Below are positions 1 to 5,306 of a stretch of DNA of 5,406 nucleotides, in pieces; positions within the stretch are counted from its first letter, which is position 1, and each line of letters begins with the position of its first letter. The notes under the pieces are model-generated. The model was not told where the DNA came from and ran no database searches. It worked only from the letters and a program-made list of their open reading frames with translations. This DNA comes from an uncultured Porphyromonas sp. GTDB lineage: Bacteria; Bacteroidota; Bacteroidia; Bacteroidales; Porphyromonadaceae. The position numbers and the translations under genes are program-made. The DNA lies in contig CAMCJO010000164.1 of NCBI GenBank assembly GCA_945875135.1, positions 1 through 5,406 of the forward strand, in the 5' to 3' direction.

Positions 1-20
1 ATTCCTCCGAGGAATTTTTT
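1..20 (+). terminator. Intrinsic terminator of an upstream gene outside the window
   Basis: ATTCCT (1-6) pairs with AGGAAT (10-15) around a three-base loop, and six T residues follow at 15-20. The stem may extend beyond the left edge, so only its top may be visible. It would end a plus-strand gene lying to the left. The gene itself is not in the window. Confidence 0.6.
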
Positions 21-21
21 C

Positions 22-58
22 TTTCCCACGTGGGCATTCCGAAGTCTCCACGTGGAAA
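22..58. repeat. Paired CACGTG palindromes forming one imperfect inverted repeat
   Basis: Two short palindromes, CCCACGTGGG (25-34) and TCCACGTGGA (47-56), lie 12 bases apart. They also pair with each other: 22-33 is complementary to 48-58 over 11 pairs with one bulged C, leaving a 14-base loop. The sequence can therefore form one hairpin, two small ones, or serve as a double binding site for a dimeric protein. It sits between a terminator and the candidate RNA at 118-380. The short T-run at 63-66 makes a second terminator possible but weak. No function can be assigned from sequence alone. Confidence 0.5.
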
Positions 59-139
59 TCACTTTTCTCCGACACAGCCCCGTATCGATATGTAATCGGG
101 CCTAAATTATTGTTGCGAGTCGACGGCGTCGGACTTCCT

Positions 140-166
140 GAGACTGTTGCAACAGTCAACAGTCTC
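140..166 (+). repeat. Hairpin that competes with a distal pairing at 304-314
   Basis: GAGACTGTTG (140-149) pairs perfectly with CAACAGTCTC (157-166) across a seven-base loop. The same left arm, one base longer, also pairs perfectly with GCAACAGTCTC at 304-314. Another partial copy, GCAACAGTC, lies at 149-157. One strand therefore has two exclusive partners, about 10 and 155 bases away. This is the layout of an RNA switch or of a closing stem with a folding intermediate. It may also simply reflect duplication of a short word. Confidence 0.6.
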
Positions 167-188
167 ACAATCTTGCAAGCAAGATTGT
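167..188 (+). repeat. Perfect inverted repeat, hairpin inside the candidate RNA
   Basis: ACAATCTTGC (167-176) and GCAAGATTGT (179-188) are exact reverse complements separated by AA. As RNA they would form an eight-pair stem with a six-base loop. It abuts the hairpin at 140-166 without a gap. As DNA, the near-complete palindrome could also be a protein binding site. Confidence 0.6.
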
Positions 189-342
189 CTAGACTTTGCC
201 GAAAGGATGAAGCGCAAGGCGCTGAGGGTGAGGTCTGAAGGAAGCATACCTCCGTATGTGACCGAAGCCGAATACCGAAAGCAACACAGCGATTCGCCTT
301 TATGCAACAGTCTCTTCCTTAGATCAGTACATACTAGATATG

Positions 343-390
343 AAGAGAGGTGACGTCCCAGTCGGGTCATCACCTCTCTTCGTTATTTAT
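343..390 (+). terminator. Intrinsic terminator closing the candidate RNA
   Basis: AAGAGAGGTGA (343-353) pairs perfectly with TCACCTCTCTT (370-380), 11 pairs. The loop contains a possible inner CCC/GGG stem (357-359 with 364-366). The plus-strand tail is A/T-rich (CGTTATTTATTAT), while the minus-strand side has no T-run, so plus-strand use is favoured. It could also stop readthrough from the convergent rpsA transcript. Confidence 0.65.
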
Positions 391-393
391 TAT

Positions 394-440
394 GGATAGG
401 CTCAGAGGGTGCTAAGCACCGCTCAGGACCTCCACTATCT
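394..440 (-). terminator. Probable rpsA 3' stem-loop
   Basis: Just past the rpsA stop codon, GGTGCT (408-413) pairs with AGCACC (415-420). The stem is extended by GAG/CTC (405-407 with 422-424, one bulged base) and, beyond an internal loop, by GATAG/CTATC (395-399 with 435-439). Minus-strand sequence after the stem is A-rich with no T-run, so termination would be weak or the stem mainly protects the 3' end. The next stem at 343-380 could act as backup. Confidence 0.45.
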
Positions 441-441
441 A

Positions 442-2238
442 TTACTCAGCACCCTCTAGACGCTCCTTGAGAGCAGCTAGCTCGTCCAGGTCTCCTAGGG
501 TAGCACGCTCTACGCTCTGCTGTGTAGCAGCGACAGCGGCAGCGTCACGTACCTGCTGGTTGCGCTCCTCAGTAGCAGCCTGACGACGCTCTGCACGCTC
601 AGCATCCTCGTGGATACGACTGTGAGAGACGATGATGCGCTGCATCTCGGGGTTGAAGTCGAGGATCTTGAAGGGGAGCTTCTCGTCTACAGCGACGCTA
701 GAGCCATCCTCCTTGACTAGATGCTTAGGCGTAGCAAATGCCTCGACACCGTAAGGTAGTGCGATGGTGGCACCCTTCTCGTTCATACGAACGACTGTAC
801 CCTCGTGGATAGAGCCAATGGTGAACTCCTTAGCGAACTCGTCCCAAGGATTCTCCGTAACCTGCTTGTGACCTAGGCTGAGACGACGATTCTCCTTGTC
901 GATCTCCAGTACCTGTACCTCGATCATCTGACCAACCTTGACAAACTCATTGGGGTGCTTGACCTTGCGCGTCCAAGATAGGTCGCTGATGTGGATCAGG
1001 CCATCGATACCCTCATCGAGCTCAACGAAGACACCGTAGTTGGTGAAGTTGCGTACGCGCGCCTCGTGGTTAGACCCAACGGGGAAGCGCTGCTCGATGG
1101 TCTCCCATGGATCGGGCTTGAGCTGCTTGAGGCCGAGGCTCATCTTGCGATCCTCGCGGTCGAGCATGAGGACGACAGCGTCTACCTCCTGACCTACGGT
1201 GAGGAACTCCTGAGCACTGCGTAGGTGCTGCGTCCAGGACATCTCGCTGACGTGGATCAGACCCTCGACACCTGGGATCACCTCTACAAATGCACCGTAG
1301 TCAGTGATGACGACGACACGACCATGGATGATGTCACCCTCCTTAAGGTTAGGATCAAGAGCATCCCATGGATGAGGCATAAGCTGCTTGAGACCGAGAG
1401 CGATACGTGTCTTCTCCTCATCAAAGTCGAGGATGACCACGTTGATCTTCTCATCGATAGAGACCACCTCAGAGGGATCTCCGATACGACCCCAAGAGAG
1501 GTCGGTAATATGGATCAGACCGTCTACGCCACCGAGGTCGACGAAAGCACCATAAGAGGTGATACCCTTGACGACACCCTCGAGGACTTGACCCTTCTCG
1601 AGCTTGGAGATGATCTCCTTCTTCTGCTGCTCGAGCTCTGCCTCGATGAGGACCTTGTGCGATACGACTACGTTGCGATACTCGGGGTTGACCTTGACGA
1701 TCTTGAACTCCATCGTCTTGTCGACAAAAGCGTCGTAGTCCTTGATAGGACGTACGTCGATCTGTGAGCCTGGTAGGAATGCCTCGATGCCAAAGATGTC
1801 GACGATCATACCGCCGTTGACACGATTCTTGATGTAGCCCAGGATGACCTCGTCGTTTTCCTGAGCAGCTGCGATCTTCTCCCAAGCACGAGCTGCACGC
1901 GCCTTGCGGTGAGAGAGCTGTAGCTGACCGAAGCGGTCCTCCTTGCTCTCGACAAGTACCTCAACCTCGTCTCCGACCTTGAGATCCTTGTTGTAGTTAA
2001 ACTCGTTGGCAGAGATGATGCCTGCACTCTTGTAGCCAATGTTGACTAGTACCTCGCGCTTGCTGATAGACATGACCTTACCCATGACGACCTCGTTTTC
2101 TTTGATTGTCGTCAGAGTCTTGTCATAAATCGCCTCGCGCTCTTTGCGCATCTCAGGAGAGATGTCAGTGTCCTGTGCGTAGCCAGACCAGTCGAAGTCT
2201 GTGAGTGGCTGGATACGATCCGTTGGATTGTTACTCAT
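442..2238 (-). CDS. rpsA: 30S ribosomal protein S1
   Basis: Ribosomal protein S1 (598 aa) binds mRNA on the 30S subunit and aids initiation, especially on messages without a Shine-Dalgarno sequence. Six S1 (OB-fold) RNA-binding repeats can be placed at about residues 48-112, 130-195, 216-284, 301-371, 387-458 and 474-540. Repeats 3-5 are the most canonical, with YGAFV or YGVFV followed by GLIH and a D/E-LSW or EMSW segment. Repeats 3-4, 4-5 and 5-6 are joined by a recurring KQ...PW linker (residues 284-291, 371-378, 458-465). Repeats 1, 2 and 6 are more divergent, as is usual in this family. A charged, Ala/Glu/Arg-rich tail (about 541-598) follows, making the protein somewhat longer than the 557-aa E. 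coli S1, as expected for Bacteroidetes. The ATG at 2236-2238 is preceded by an A/T-rich leader without a Shine-Dalgarno motif. It is divergent from rplY and transcribed alone. Confidence 0.97.
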   Translation of the reverse strand: MSNNPTDRIQPLTDFDWSGYAQDTDISPEMRKEREAIYDKTLTTIKENEVVMGKVMSISKREVLVNIGYKSAGIISANEFNYNKDLKVGDEVEVLVESKEDRFGQLQLSHRKARAARAWEKIAAAQENDEVILGYIKNRVNGGMIVDIFGIEAFLPGSQIDVRPIKDYDAFVDKTMEFKIVKVNPEYRNVVVSHKVLIEAELEQQKKEIISKLEKGQVLEGVVKGITSYGAFVDLGGVDGLIHITDLSWGRIGDPSEVVSIDEKINVVILDFDEEKTRIALGLKQLMPHPWDALDPNLKEGDIIHGRVVVITDYGAFVEVIPGVEGLIHVSEMSWTQHLRSAQEFLTVGQEVDAVVLMLDREDRKMSLGLKQLKPDPWETIEQRFPVGSNHEARVRNFTNYGVFVELDEGIDGLIHISDLSWTRKVKHPNEFVKVGQMIEVQVLEIDKENRRLSLGHKQVTENPWDEFAKEFTIGSIHEGTVVRMNEKGATIALPYGVEAFATPKHLVKEDGSSVAVDEKLPFKILDFNPEMQRIIVSHSRIHEDAERAERRQAATEERNQQVRDAAAVAATQQSVERATLGDLDELAALKERLEGAE

Positions 2239-2299
2239 TTAGTAAGTTGTGGTGATTTAATAGATAAAACTGTATGTATAGTTACTCTGTACAATGGCG

Positions 2300-2307
2300 C
2301 AAAGGTA
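2300..2307 (-). promoter_or_regulatory. rpsA promoter, -7 box
   Basis: On the minus strand this reads TACCTTTG, an exact match to the Bacteroidetes primary-sigma -7 consensus TAnnTTTG. Transcription would start near 2293 and give a leader of about 55 bases before the rpsA ATG. I could not find a convincing -33 TTTG at the usual distance on that strand. Confidence 0.6.
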
Positions 2308-2355
2308 CAAAAATCTTATCTAATAACTAGTTGCGCGATCGATGATCTGAAATTC

Positions 2356-2389
2356 TTTGCCGTTGATTGATAGAATATTCGTACCTTTG
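2356..2389 (+). promoter_or_regulatory. rplY distal promoter P1
   Basis: TACCTTTG (2382-2389) matches the Bacteroidetes -7 box exactly, with TTTG at 2356-2359 as a -33 element 22 bases upstream. Transcription would begin near 2396, giving rplY a leader of about 180 bases. The box lies in GTACCTTTGC (2381-2390), an exact inverted copy of 2299-2308, which holds the divergent rpsA -7 box. The two promoters are therefore mirror images about 80 bp apart. Confidence 0.65.
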
Positions 2390-2423
2390 CGGACGGTTTT
2401 CCTATGAATCCAATTGTACACCC

Positions 2424-2504
2424 CCTCTTGCGTGACGGGGATCTTTGGTCTCTAACGGAGCCGACGAGGCGTCTGATGCGACTGTCTGACACCCGTCACA
2501 GAGG
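2424..2504 (+). promoter_or_regulatory. Foldable leader of rplY
   Basis: GTGACGGG (2432-2439) pairs perfectly with CCCGTCAC (2492-2499). After a three-base bulge the stem continues with CCTCT (2424-2428) against AGAGG (2500-2504). The 52-base cap contains a small GACG/CGTC hairpin (2463-2473). A competing helix, GAGCC (2458-2462) with GGCTC (2503-2507), would break the base of the long stem. A long structured leader before a ribosomal protein gene fits autogenous control, but this is inference. No known riboswitch or ribosomal-protein leader motif is recognised. Confidence 0.4.
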
Positions 2505-2533
2505 CTCTGAGTAGTGCACCACAGTGTAATGGG

Positions 2534-2554
2534 AGATTAGCGAGACTAATTTTG
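2534..2554 (+). promoter_or_regulatory. Possible rplY proximal promoter P2 overlapping a small hairpin
   Basis: TAATTTTG (2547-2554) also fits the TAnnTTTG -7 consensus and would start transcription near 2561, only about 17 bases before the rplY ATG. No good -33 box is seen 20 or so bases upstream. The same bases form the right arm of a weak A/T-rich hairpin (2534-2540 with 2546-2552) ending in T residues, so it could instead be a leader attenuator. Chance is also possible for such an A/T-rich word. Confidence 0.3.
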
Positions 2555-2577
2555 AGTAACACTAACTATTCGTACTA

Positions 2578-3219
2578 ATGAAGCATTTTAAGCTCAGCGC
2601 CACCGTGCGCAAGGCCGACCAGCTCGGCAAGAAAGCCACCAAGGGGTTCCGTCGTGAGGGGCTCGTACCTGTAGTCCTCTACGGAGGTGGCGAGACACAG
2701 CACCTCGTCGTCAAGAGCGACGACATCAACAAGCTGATCTACACGCCAGACATCTATCTCATCGAGCTAGACGTCGAGGGCAAGCAGATCAAGGCTGTAC
2801 TCAAGGATGTGCAGTTTCACCCAGTAAGTGACAAGACGCTCCATGCAGATCTCTATGAGGTGAGCGAGGATAAGCCTATCGTCATGAACGTACCTGTCGT
2901 ACTCGATGGTCACGCTGTCGGTGTTAGAGCCGGTGGTAAGCTGGTACGTGAGAAGCGCAATCTACGCGTACGTGCCGCCTATGACAAGATCCCCGAGAAT
3001 CTAGTTATCGACGTAACTGACCTCAAGCTCGGCAAGACGATTCAGGTGCACGAGCTATCCTTCGATGGCCTTGAGCTTGTAGACGCTCCACAGGCTGTCG
3101 TCTGCGCTGTCAAGCAGACACGTGCAGCTCGTAGCAAGGATGCTACTGCTGAGGTCGAGACTGGCGAGACCGAGGAGGAGGGCAGCGAGCACTCCGAGGA
3201 GCATAAGGACGCTGAGTAA
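2578..3219 (+). CDS. rplY: 50S ribosomal protein L25/general stress protein CTC
   Basis: Long (CTC/TL5) form of ribosomal protein L25 (213 aa), which binds the loop E region of 5S rRNA in the 50S central protuberance. The N-terminal L25 beta-barrel spans about residues 1-93. It shows RREGLVPVVLYG (25-36) and the family signature around KDVQFHPVSDKTLHADLY (76-93). The C-terminal CTC beta domain covers about 98-182, including the GVRAGGKL turn (115-122). A highly acidic Glu-rich tail (about 188-213) follows and is likely disordered. E. coli L25 has only the first domain; the two-domain form is usual in Bacteroidetes. The ATG at 2578 is chosen because the conserved N-terminus (KHFKLSATVRK) begins there; no Shine-Dalgarno precedes it. 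In many Bacteroidetes the next gene is pth, but here no pth follows. The frame stays open for 23 codons after the TAA (see findings). Confidence 0.96.
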   Translation: MKHFKLSATVRKADQLGKKATKGFRREGLVPVVLYGGGETQHLVVKSDDINKLIYTPDIYLIELDVEGKQIKAVLKDVQFHPVSDKTLHADLYEVSEDKPIVMNVPVVLDGHAVGVRAGGKLVREKRNLRVRAAYDKIPENLVIDVTDLKLGKTIQVHELSFDGLELVDAPQAVVCAVKQTRAARSKDATAEVETGETEEEGSEHSEEHKDAE

Positions 3220-3243
3220 CGCCTCAGTGCGTCCGACCTCACA

Positions 3244-3306
3244 CTCGAGGAGTCTCTAGCTGTACTCCTTGAGGAGTTGGGTGAAAAGTAGACATTCAAG
3301 TGTCTA
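3244..3306 (+). repeat. Two tandem hairpins downstream of rplY
   Basis: CTCGAGGAGT (3244-3253) pairs with ACTCCTTGAG (3264-3273) over ten pairs including one G-U. TAGACA (3289-3294) then pairs with TGTCTA (3301-3306) around a six-base loop. Together with the terminator at 3309-3349 they make three stem-loops within about 105 bases. They may stabilise the rplY mRNA 3' end. Neither has a T-run of its own. Confidence 0.4.
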
Positions 3307-3308
3307 GC

Positions 3309-3357
3309 ATAGAGAGCCTATAATCCGCACTGGATTGTAGGCTCTCTATATATTTAG
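3309..3357 (+). terminator. rplY terminator, 18-bp stem
   Basis: Bases 3309-3326 pair with 3332-3349 along 18 consecutive positions, with only one wobble pair, around the five-base loop GCACT. The tail (ATATTTAG) is A/T-rich rather than a pure T-run. It separates rplY from sodB. The remaining intergenic sequence (3358-3525) holds the sodB promoter and leader and no recognisable gene. Confidence 0.7.
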
Positions 3358-3403
3358 AGGTTAGAGGCGTGTGACGATTTGCGGAAGATCTAACTGGGGG
3401 GAC

Positions 3404-3434
3404 TTGCAGTTGTGACTCTTTTTATATACCTTTG
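3404..3434 (+). promoter_or_regulatory. sodB promoter
   Basis: TACCTTTG (3427-3434) is an exact Bacteroidetes -7 box, with TTG at 3404-3406 as the -33 element, 20 bases apart. A T-rich stretch (3418-3423) lies between them. Transcription would start near 3441 and give a leader of about 85 bases. No operator for an oxygen or peroxide regulator could be identified. Confidence 0.65.
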
Positions 3435-3455
3435 TAACGCTGTCTAGGATGGTAG

Positions 3456-3487
3456 CTCTAGTAGATATGTGAGCTGCGAGACTAGAG
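3456..3487 (+). promoter_or_regulatory. Inverted repeat in the sodB leader
   Basis: CTCTAGT (3456-3462) is the exact reverse complement of ACTAGAG (3481-3487), with 18 bases between. It lies in the predicted 5' untranslated region, about 40 bases before the ATG. It could be an mRNA hairpin or a regulator site. A seven-base match at this spacing can also occur by chance. Confidence 0.3.
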
Positions 3488-3525
3488 ATGCATTTGTAAC
3501 ACTTAACATAAACAGATAAAGCAAC

Positions 3526-4107
3526 ATGACACACGAACTAATAAAGCTCCCCTATGCAAACGATGCACTTGAGCCAGTAATCAGTGCTGAGACGATCCAG
3601 TATCACCACGGTAAGCACCTCAAGGGCTACGTAGACACACTCAATAAGCTCCTCCCCGACTCTGACCTGAAGGATGCCTCTCTAGAGGATATCGTCTGCA
3701 AGGCTGAGGGCAAGCTGTACAATCAGGCTGGCCAGGTGATGAACCACAACATGTACTTCCTACAGTTTGCTCCCAATGCTGGAGGTCAGCCCGAGGGTAA
3801 GCTCGCAGAGGCTATCAAGCGTGACTTCGGTAGCTTTGAGGAGTTTCAGAAGACCTTCAACGATGCCTGCACCTCACTCTTTGGCTCAGGCTGGGCTTGG
3901 CTAGCTAGTGACAACCAGGGCAAGCTCTCGATAGAGAAGGAGCCAAACGCTGGCAACCCACTACGCAAGGGGCTCAAGCCTCTGATGTGCTTCGACGTAT
4001 GGGAGCACGCTTACTACCTAACCTATCAGAACCGCCGTGCCGACCACGTCAAGGATCTCTGGTCTATCATCGACTGGAAGGAGATCGCTCGTCGCTACGA
4101 GGCTTAG
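3526..4107 (+). CDS. sodB: Superoxide dismutase, Fe/Mn family
   Basis: Cytoplasmic superoxide dismutase (193 aa), which converts superoxide to oxygen and hydrogen peroxide. The four metal ligands of the family are present: His27 (in YHHGKH), His74 (in NHNMYF), Asp157 and His161 (in DVWEHAYY). The second-sphere Tyr35 is also seen. The active-site glutamine comes from the N-terminal domain (Gln70 in AGQVMNH), the position used by Fe-type and cambialistic enzymes rather than classical Mn enzymes. The alpha-hairpin domain covers about 1-85 and the alpha/beta domain about 92-193. Length is normal and there is no signal peptide. The C-terminal half (NAGNPLRKGL, YLTYQNRRADH) strongly recalls the cambialistic Porphyromonas gingivalis enzyme. 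Residue 155, two before Asp157, is Cys where I recall Gly in P. gingivalis. The ATG at 3526 fits the conserved N-terminus THELIKLPY. The gene has its own promoter and terminator. Confidence 0.97.
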   Translation: MTHELIKLPYANDALEPVISAETIQYHHGKHLKGYVDTLNKLLPDSDLKDASLEDIVCKAEGKLYNQAGQVMNHNMYFLQFAPNAGGQPEGKLAEAIKRDFGSFEEFQKTFNDACTSLFGSGWAWLASDNQGKLSIEKEPNAGNPLRKGLKPLMCFDVWEHAYYLTYQNRRADHVKDLWSIIDWKEIARRYEA

Positions 4108-4128
4108 TAAGATAACACTCTAGTGGAG

Positions 4129-4186
4129 AGATCGGGAGCTAGTGCGTACGACCTTTGTAGGTCTGATGACCGGCTCTCGATCTTTT
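4129..4186 (+). terminator. Branched sodB terminator
   Basis: AGATCGGGAGC (4129-4139) pairs with GCTCTCGATCT (4173-4183) over 11 positions including one G-U, and T residues follow at 4183-4186. The 33-base cap contains its own hairpin GACCT/AGGTC (4150-4154 with 4159-4163). The T-run is short, so some readthrough into mdh is plausible. Confidence 0.6.
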
Positions 4187-4240
4187 CCTATTCTAGACAA
4201 GAGATAGCGTATCAATCATTTCAACAAGTATAAGAACACT

Positions 4241-5239
4241 ATGAGTTTCGTATCACAAGACAAGCTGGTCATCGTCGGTGCTGCCGGCATGATCGGATCA
4301 AACATGGCACAGACGGCTGCCATGATGCGCCTCACCCCAAACATCTGCCTATACGACCCCTATGCTAAGGGGCTCGAGGGTGTCTGGGAGGAGATGCGTC
4401 ACTGCGGCTTCGATGGGATCAATCTAACCTTTACCTCTGACATCGCTGAGGCTCTGCGAGGAGCTAAGTATATCGTATCTTCTGGTGGTGCACCTCGTAA
4501 GGAGGGCATGACCCGCGAAGATCTCCTCAAGGGAAACTCCGAGATAGCCGCTGAGCTGGGACGCAACATCAAGAAGTATTGCCCCGACGTAAACCATGTG
4601 GTCATCATCTTCAACCCCGCAGACATCACGGGTCTAGTCACGCTGATACACTCAGGCCTGAAGCCTTCACAGGTGACTACCCTTGCTGCACTCGATAGCA
4701 CACGTCTGCAGAGCGAGCTAGCTAAGCACTTCGGTCTCCAGCAGAGCCAGGTGACGAATACACGCACCTATGGTGGTCACGGAGAGCAGATGGCCGTCTT
4801 CGCCAGCACGGCCCGCGTCGATGGCAAGCCTCTGACGGAGCTCATCGGCACCGATCGCCTCACGCATGACCAGTGGGCTGCACTCCAGCAGCGTGTCATC
4901 AAGGGCGGTGCCAACATTATCGCACTACGTGGTCGCTCCAGCTTCCAGAGCCCCGCTTACGTCTCCATCGAGATGATTCGCGCAGCTATGGGCGGTGAGC
5001 CCTTCCGCTGGCCCGCAGGATGCTTTGTCAATGACCATCGCTACAAGAACGTGATGATGGCGCGTGAGACAACCATAACTCGTGAGGGCGTAACCTACAA
5101 GGAGGTAGAGGGTCTACCCGAAGAGGAGGCTGCTCTAGACAAAAGCTACAAGCACCTAGAGGGTATGCGCGAGCAGATCATCGAGATGGGCGTCATACCT
5201 CCCGTTGCCGAGTGGCACACGGTCAATCCTAACCTATAA
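4241..5239 (+). CDS. mdh: NAD-dependent malate dehydrogenase
   Basis: Cytoplasmic malate dehydrogenase (332 aa) of the LDH/MDH superfamily, interconverting malate and oxaloacetate with NAD. The N-terminal Rossmann domain shows the GxxGxxG dinucleotide motif (Gly13, Gly16, Gly19) and Asp39 at the end of strand 2, which favours NAD over NADP. Substrate-loop arginines lie in GGAPRKEGMTRED (Arg86, Arg92). Asn125 follows in FNPADITG. The catalytic pair is Asp152 (with substrate-binding Arg155, in LDSTRLQ) and His180 (in YGGHGEQM). The sequence is the Bacteroidetes-type enzyme, slightly longer than the 312-aa E. coli one. In an anaerobe it likely serves the reductive route from oxaloacetate to fumarate and succinate. 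The ATG at 4241 is preceded by an A-rich leader with no Shine-Dalgarno. Bases 4187-4240 contain no clear TAnnTTTG box, so the promoter is unresolved and readthrough from sodB is possible. Lactate dehydrogenase activity is less likely but not excluded by sequence. Confidence 0.95.
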   Translation: MSFVSQDKLVIVGAAGMIGSNMAQTAAMMRLTPNICLYDPYAKGLEGVWEEMRHCGFDGINLTFTSDIAEALRGAKYIVSSGGAPRKEGMTREDLLKGNSEIAAELGRNIKKYCPDVNHVVIIFNPADITGLVTLIHSGLKPSQVTTLAALDSTRLQSELAKHFGLQQSQVTNTRTYGGHGEQMAVFASTARVDGKPLTELIGTDRLTHDQWAALQQRVIKGGANIIALRGRSSFQSPAYVSIEMIRAAMGGEPFRWPAGCFVNDHRYKNVMMARETTITREGVTYKEVEGLPEEEAALDKSYKHLEGMREQIIEMGVIPPVAEWHTVNPNL

Positions 5240-5306
5240 AGTTTCGCAGAGACGGTCTGACAAGACGATAACTCCCCCTTTGGTCTAGGGGTGAGCATAA
5301 ATAATG

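Larger units (their letters stand above)
118..380 (+). ncRNA. Candidate structured noncoding RNA, family not established
   Basis: No plausible protein is encoded here, but the stretch is packed with complementary segments. GAGACTGTTGC (140-150) pairs perfectly with GCAACAGTCTC (304-314). Within that span lie a perfect hairpin (167-188), a small hairpin AGCGC/GCGCT (211-223), a broken stem joining 202-215 to 289-301, and a hairpin GAGG/CCTC (224-227 with 249-252) capped by TCTGAAGGAAGC (234-245). A strong terminator ends it at 343-380. A weak -7-like box, TATTGTTG (108-115, one mismatch to TAnnTTTG), would place the 5' end near 120, but no -33 box is clear. The capped motif recalls both the tip of bacterial SRP RNA and domain I of class IIC group II introns. 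A Bacteroidales-1 (6S-like) RNA is a third possibility. Strand is inferred from the terminator tail and from unpaired purine-rich GAAA/GAAG stretches. The 5' end is approximate. Confidence 0.5.

Noticed and set aside
190..198. TAGACTTTG as a -7 promoter box for a shorter RNA starting near 205
   Set aside because: The spacing has three bases between TA and TTTG instead of two, and no -33 box is at the right distance. It is kept only as a weak possibility.
147..353. A 68-codon plus-strand open frame starting at TTG inside the candidate RNA
   Set aside because: It has a weak start, no ribosome-binding context and no recognisable domain. It overlaps perfect hairpins that explain the sequence better and runs into the terminator stem.
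107..373. An 88-codon minus-strand open frame over the same region
   Set aside because: It spans the inverted repeats and terminator, shows no family resemblance and has no promoter. It is most likely a by-product of the RNA sequence.
118..380. tmRNA or RNase P RNA
   Set aside because: There is no tRNA-like CCA end or TTCGATTC arm, and none of the conserved RNase P strings such as GAGGAAAGTCCGGGC.
991..1224. A 77-codon antisense open frame within rpsA
   Set aside because: Same explanation as the 180-codon frame: a shadow of biased codon use in a conserved gene.
1225..1767. A 180-codon open frame antisense to rpsA
   Set aside because: It lies wholly within a highly conserved S1 gene, and its Asp/Leu-rich composition is what reverse reading of biased codons gives. 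No start signal or domain is seen.
4399..4767. A 122-codon antisense open frame within mdh
   Set aside because: It overlaps conserved catalytic regions of malate dehydrogenase and shows no independent features.
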